Shown here: positions 13,501 to 13,943 of the stretch, in pieces
How positions within the stretch are numbered: position 1 is the first letter of the stretch
How the letters are laid out: every line of letters begins with the position of its first letter
Source: Candidatus Thorarchaeota archaeon
Lineage (GTDB): Archaea > Asgardarchaeota > Thorarchaeia > Thorarchaeales > Thorarchaeaceae
Reading direction: 5' to 3'
Assembly: GCA_019057595.1 (NCBI GenBank)
Contig: DXJI01000014.1
Location: forward strand, 1-13,943
DNA: 13,943 bases
Position numbers and translations under genes: made by a program
The notes under the pieces: model-generated
Seen by the model: only the letters and a program-made list of their open reading frames with translations
Told to the model about the DNA's origin: nothing
The model's database searches: none

Positions 13501-13943
13501 TTGAGCGTGAACTAGAGGCAATGGGTCCAGTCAACCTGAAGTCGCTCACTGACTACGACCTAGAGAAGGACAGGTACGAAGAGATTGTCGACAAGAAGAC
13601 CCGTCTTGAAGATGAACGAAATGAGATTCTTGCCTTCATGGAAGAGTTGGAGGCTGAGAAGACTCAGAAATTCCTTACGGTCTACAACGAGATTGCAGAC
13701 AACTTCTCCACGGTGTTTGCACAACTCTCACCAGAAGGAGAGGCGAACCTTATGCTTGAGAATCCCGAACATCCACTGATGGGAGGGATAACAGTCAGGT
13801 CCAAACCACGAGGAAAAGAACTGGTCACTTTAGATGCCATGAGTGGGGGAGAGAAGACTTTAACCGGTCTAGCACTGATCTTTGCCATTCAGATGTATAG
13901 TCCAGCGAGCTTCTACATATTCGATGAGATCGATGCCGCTCTT
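10539..13943 (+). CDS. smc: chromosome segregation ATPase SMC (partial, 3' end beyond window)
   Basis: The frame is open for 1135 codons and runs off the window edge. SMC forms the coiled-coil ATPase of condensin, which loops and segregates chromosomes with ScpA/ScpB-type partners. Visible: an N-terminal KLVCKGFKSF, Walker A GPNGSGKS (33-40), a Q-loop LVLQGEI (about 144-150), a coiled coil with the usual ISAYDEQKDRA entry, a hinge at about 530-680 (GIHGTVAELG, GLMTGGY), the return coil, MGPVNLKSL, the ABC signature MSGGEKT (about 1101-1107) and Walker B FYIFDEIDAAL, which is the last codon in the window. Some 40-60 residues are missing. The start is TTG at 10539: the frame is closed by TAA at 10515-10517 and no ATG exists between. 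A purine-rich GGAAGGGAACGGGA precedes it. Confidence 0.97.
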   Translation, partial: MVHIEKLVCKGFKSFGRDSVSIRLNEGFTCIVGPNGSGKSNVVDAILFVLGQLSAKTLRATVFSDLLYSPPKPHMPPKAKSAVVEIHFDNKDRELQIDADRVVIERQLHDTGKSVCRINGKVVTRTAVLDVLGAIGVDPNGYNLVLQGEIAQMVKVNPNERRKLIEEIAGISAYDEQKDRALKKLSESEGNLGKVDTQLQERRRQLEKLEEDMSDARRYQGLNDQIRKHRIDILAWSTIKGKSRIDTINETLVQRAEEAESLVKEFVEVEDGIGTTDTEIEKIDHDIDEITGGDSTRVSEQYGIVSAAVSHVKGDLERSQSEYDRVTGERESLSEDLQTTQDEISHNEQVMKDKNSDLTELEKEIAGTTAEIIRLEDIAEKAQTTYYETTLRLQDLNNQMRHLDEGVSEVRSTIKSDNRELGLAYEEVRDATERLQSAESEIAELKESIPEKKNEFEASEKLEKTKQAEISSLEKRLTTSDAEVIESTKIVAQTREELIKVQARQDALKEAEDAFLKRRRAIAMILKLRDADVISGIHGTVAELGTIDPDYSVALEIAGGNRLSHIVVENEHVATECVQVLKKERVGRASFIPLDKIRTKAPGKLPKDEGVIDFALSLVKFESKMRPAFEFVFSDTIVTEDFDTAKSQGFRGQRAVSLDGDLVERSGLMTGGYFQKAAIGLSLQVEDTSPEVTERLQGLEEILTDLRDKQTSLRKERSTLEKEVQGLENANYRLQMELNRLEERFEEQDTRSEILRERIEKANLTISELEIQVKDLQERDDELSVQRERVRAQRDDANQALVSSDASKLNQEIKDLKEVLEQYSRKREKLQSEITSVRVALDERLGPKAIDLEAKIHSQEAVIPGLDEELKRLQMGLSERETEFEKLREEREKIDDAVKDKRVRQLTLKEDLRNLRMRHEEIREVQTSNEKAVYRLQTEQNRLETDIVAFVAELKTVADTQEALEDREDKRELTYKEIEELEDKIKEVERELEAMGPVNLKSLTDYDLEKDRYEEIVDKKTRLEDERNEILAFMEELEAEKTQKFLTVYNEIADNFSTVFAQLSPEGEANLMLENPEHPLMGGITVRSKPRGKELVTLDAMSGGEKTLTGLALIFAIQMYSPASFYIFDEIDAAL

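Noticed and set aside
10739..13888. Multiple antisense and alternate-frame ORFs within smc
   Set aside because: The smc frame is continuous with all catalytic motifs; the others are shadows of repetitive coiled-coil codons.
1..13943. Insertion sequences, CRISPR arrays, att sites
   Set aside because: No transposase motif, no spaced direct repeats and no long terminal inverted repeats were seen.

Overview
The window looks like a chromosomal segment of an archaeon, most likely an Asgard archaeon (Thorarchaeia-like; the lineage is inferred). Reasons: an archaeal/eukaryotic ribosomal protein eL33 (L35Ae), an archaeal ADP-forming acetyl-CoA synthetase subunit, archaeal TATA-type promoter elements, a box C/D guide RNA, and a dense set of roadblock/LC7 proteins around an MglA-type small GTPase and a Sec23/Sec24-like zinc-ribbon/vWA protein. 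No mobile element, CRISPR array, tRNA or rRNA gene was seen.

Layout. Positions 1-1733 (+): a three-TM membrane protein, rpl35ae with a clear promoter and Shine-Dalgarno (SD) sequence, an apparent box C/D sRNA gene at about 1070-1143, and a polytopic membrane protein. Positions 1711-2730 (-): a radical SAM enzyme of the biotin-synthase-like/LipS type, convergent with and overlapping the membrane protein. Positions 2925-3665 (+): acdB. Positions 3655-7771 (-): a run of genes comprising, in transcription order, two overlapping roadblock genes, an MglA-type GTPase, a third roadblock gene, uppS, and an unknown helical protein with three AAA-lid-like repeats. Positions 7772-8176: a 0.4-kb gene-free region with palindromes, hairpins and a terminator. 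Positions 8177-9802 (-): the zinc-ribbon/vWA protein. Positions 9975-10340 (+): a fourth roadblock gene, divergent from the vWA gene. Positions 10539-13943 (+): smc, cut by the window edge just after Walker B.

How the genes may work together. The GTPase and the roadblock gene 13 bases behind it have the organisation of bacterial mglA-mglB, where the roadblock protein acts on the GTPase. Two further roadblock genes are translationally coupled and may form a heterodimer. The vWA protein has the zinc-finger-then-vWA order of COPII coat subunits. Together, positions 5.7-10.3 kb look like a GTPase-regulation and possible membrane-trafficking neighbourhood. The polyprenyl synthase, acetyl-CoA synthetase, radical SAM enzyme and SMC are housekeeping or metabolic neighbours.

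The most unexpected item is the guide RNA at 1070-1143. It has boxes C, D', C' and D, a closing terminal stem, a GAAA-capped hairpin between D' and C', and a 12-base match to the helix 69 loop of eukaryotic-type large-subunit rRNA. The D+5 rule places its methylation at the equivalent of E. coli A1913, the position methylated in yeast 25S rRNA (Am2256).
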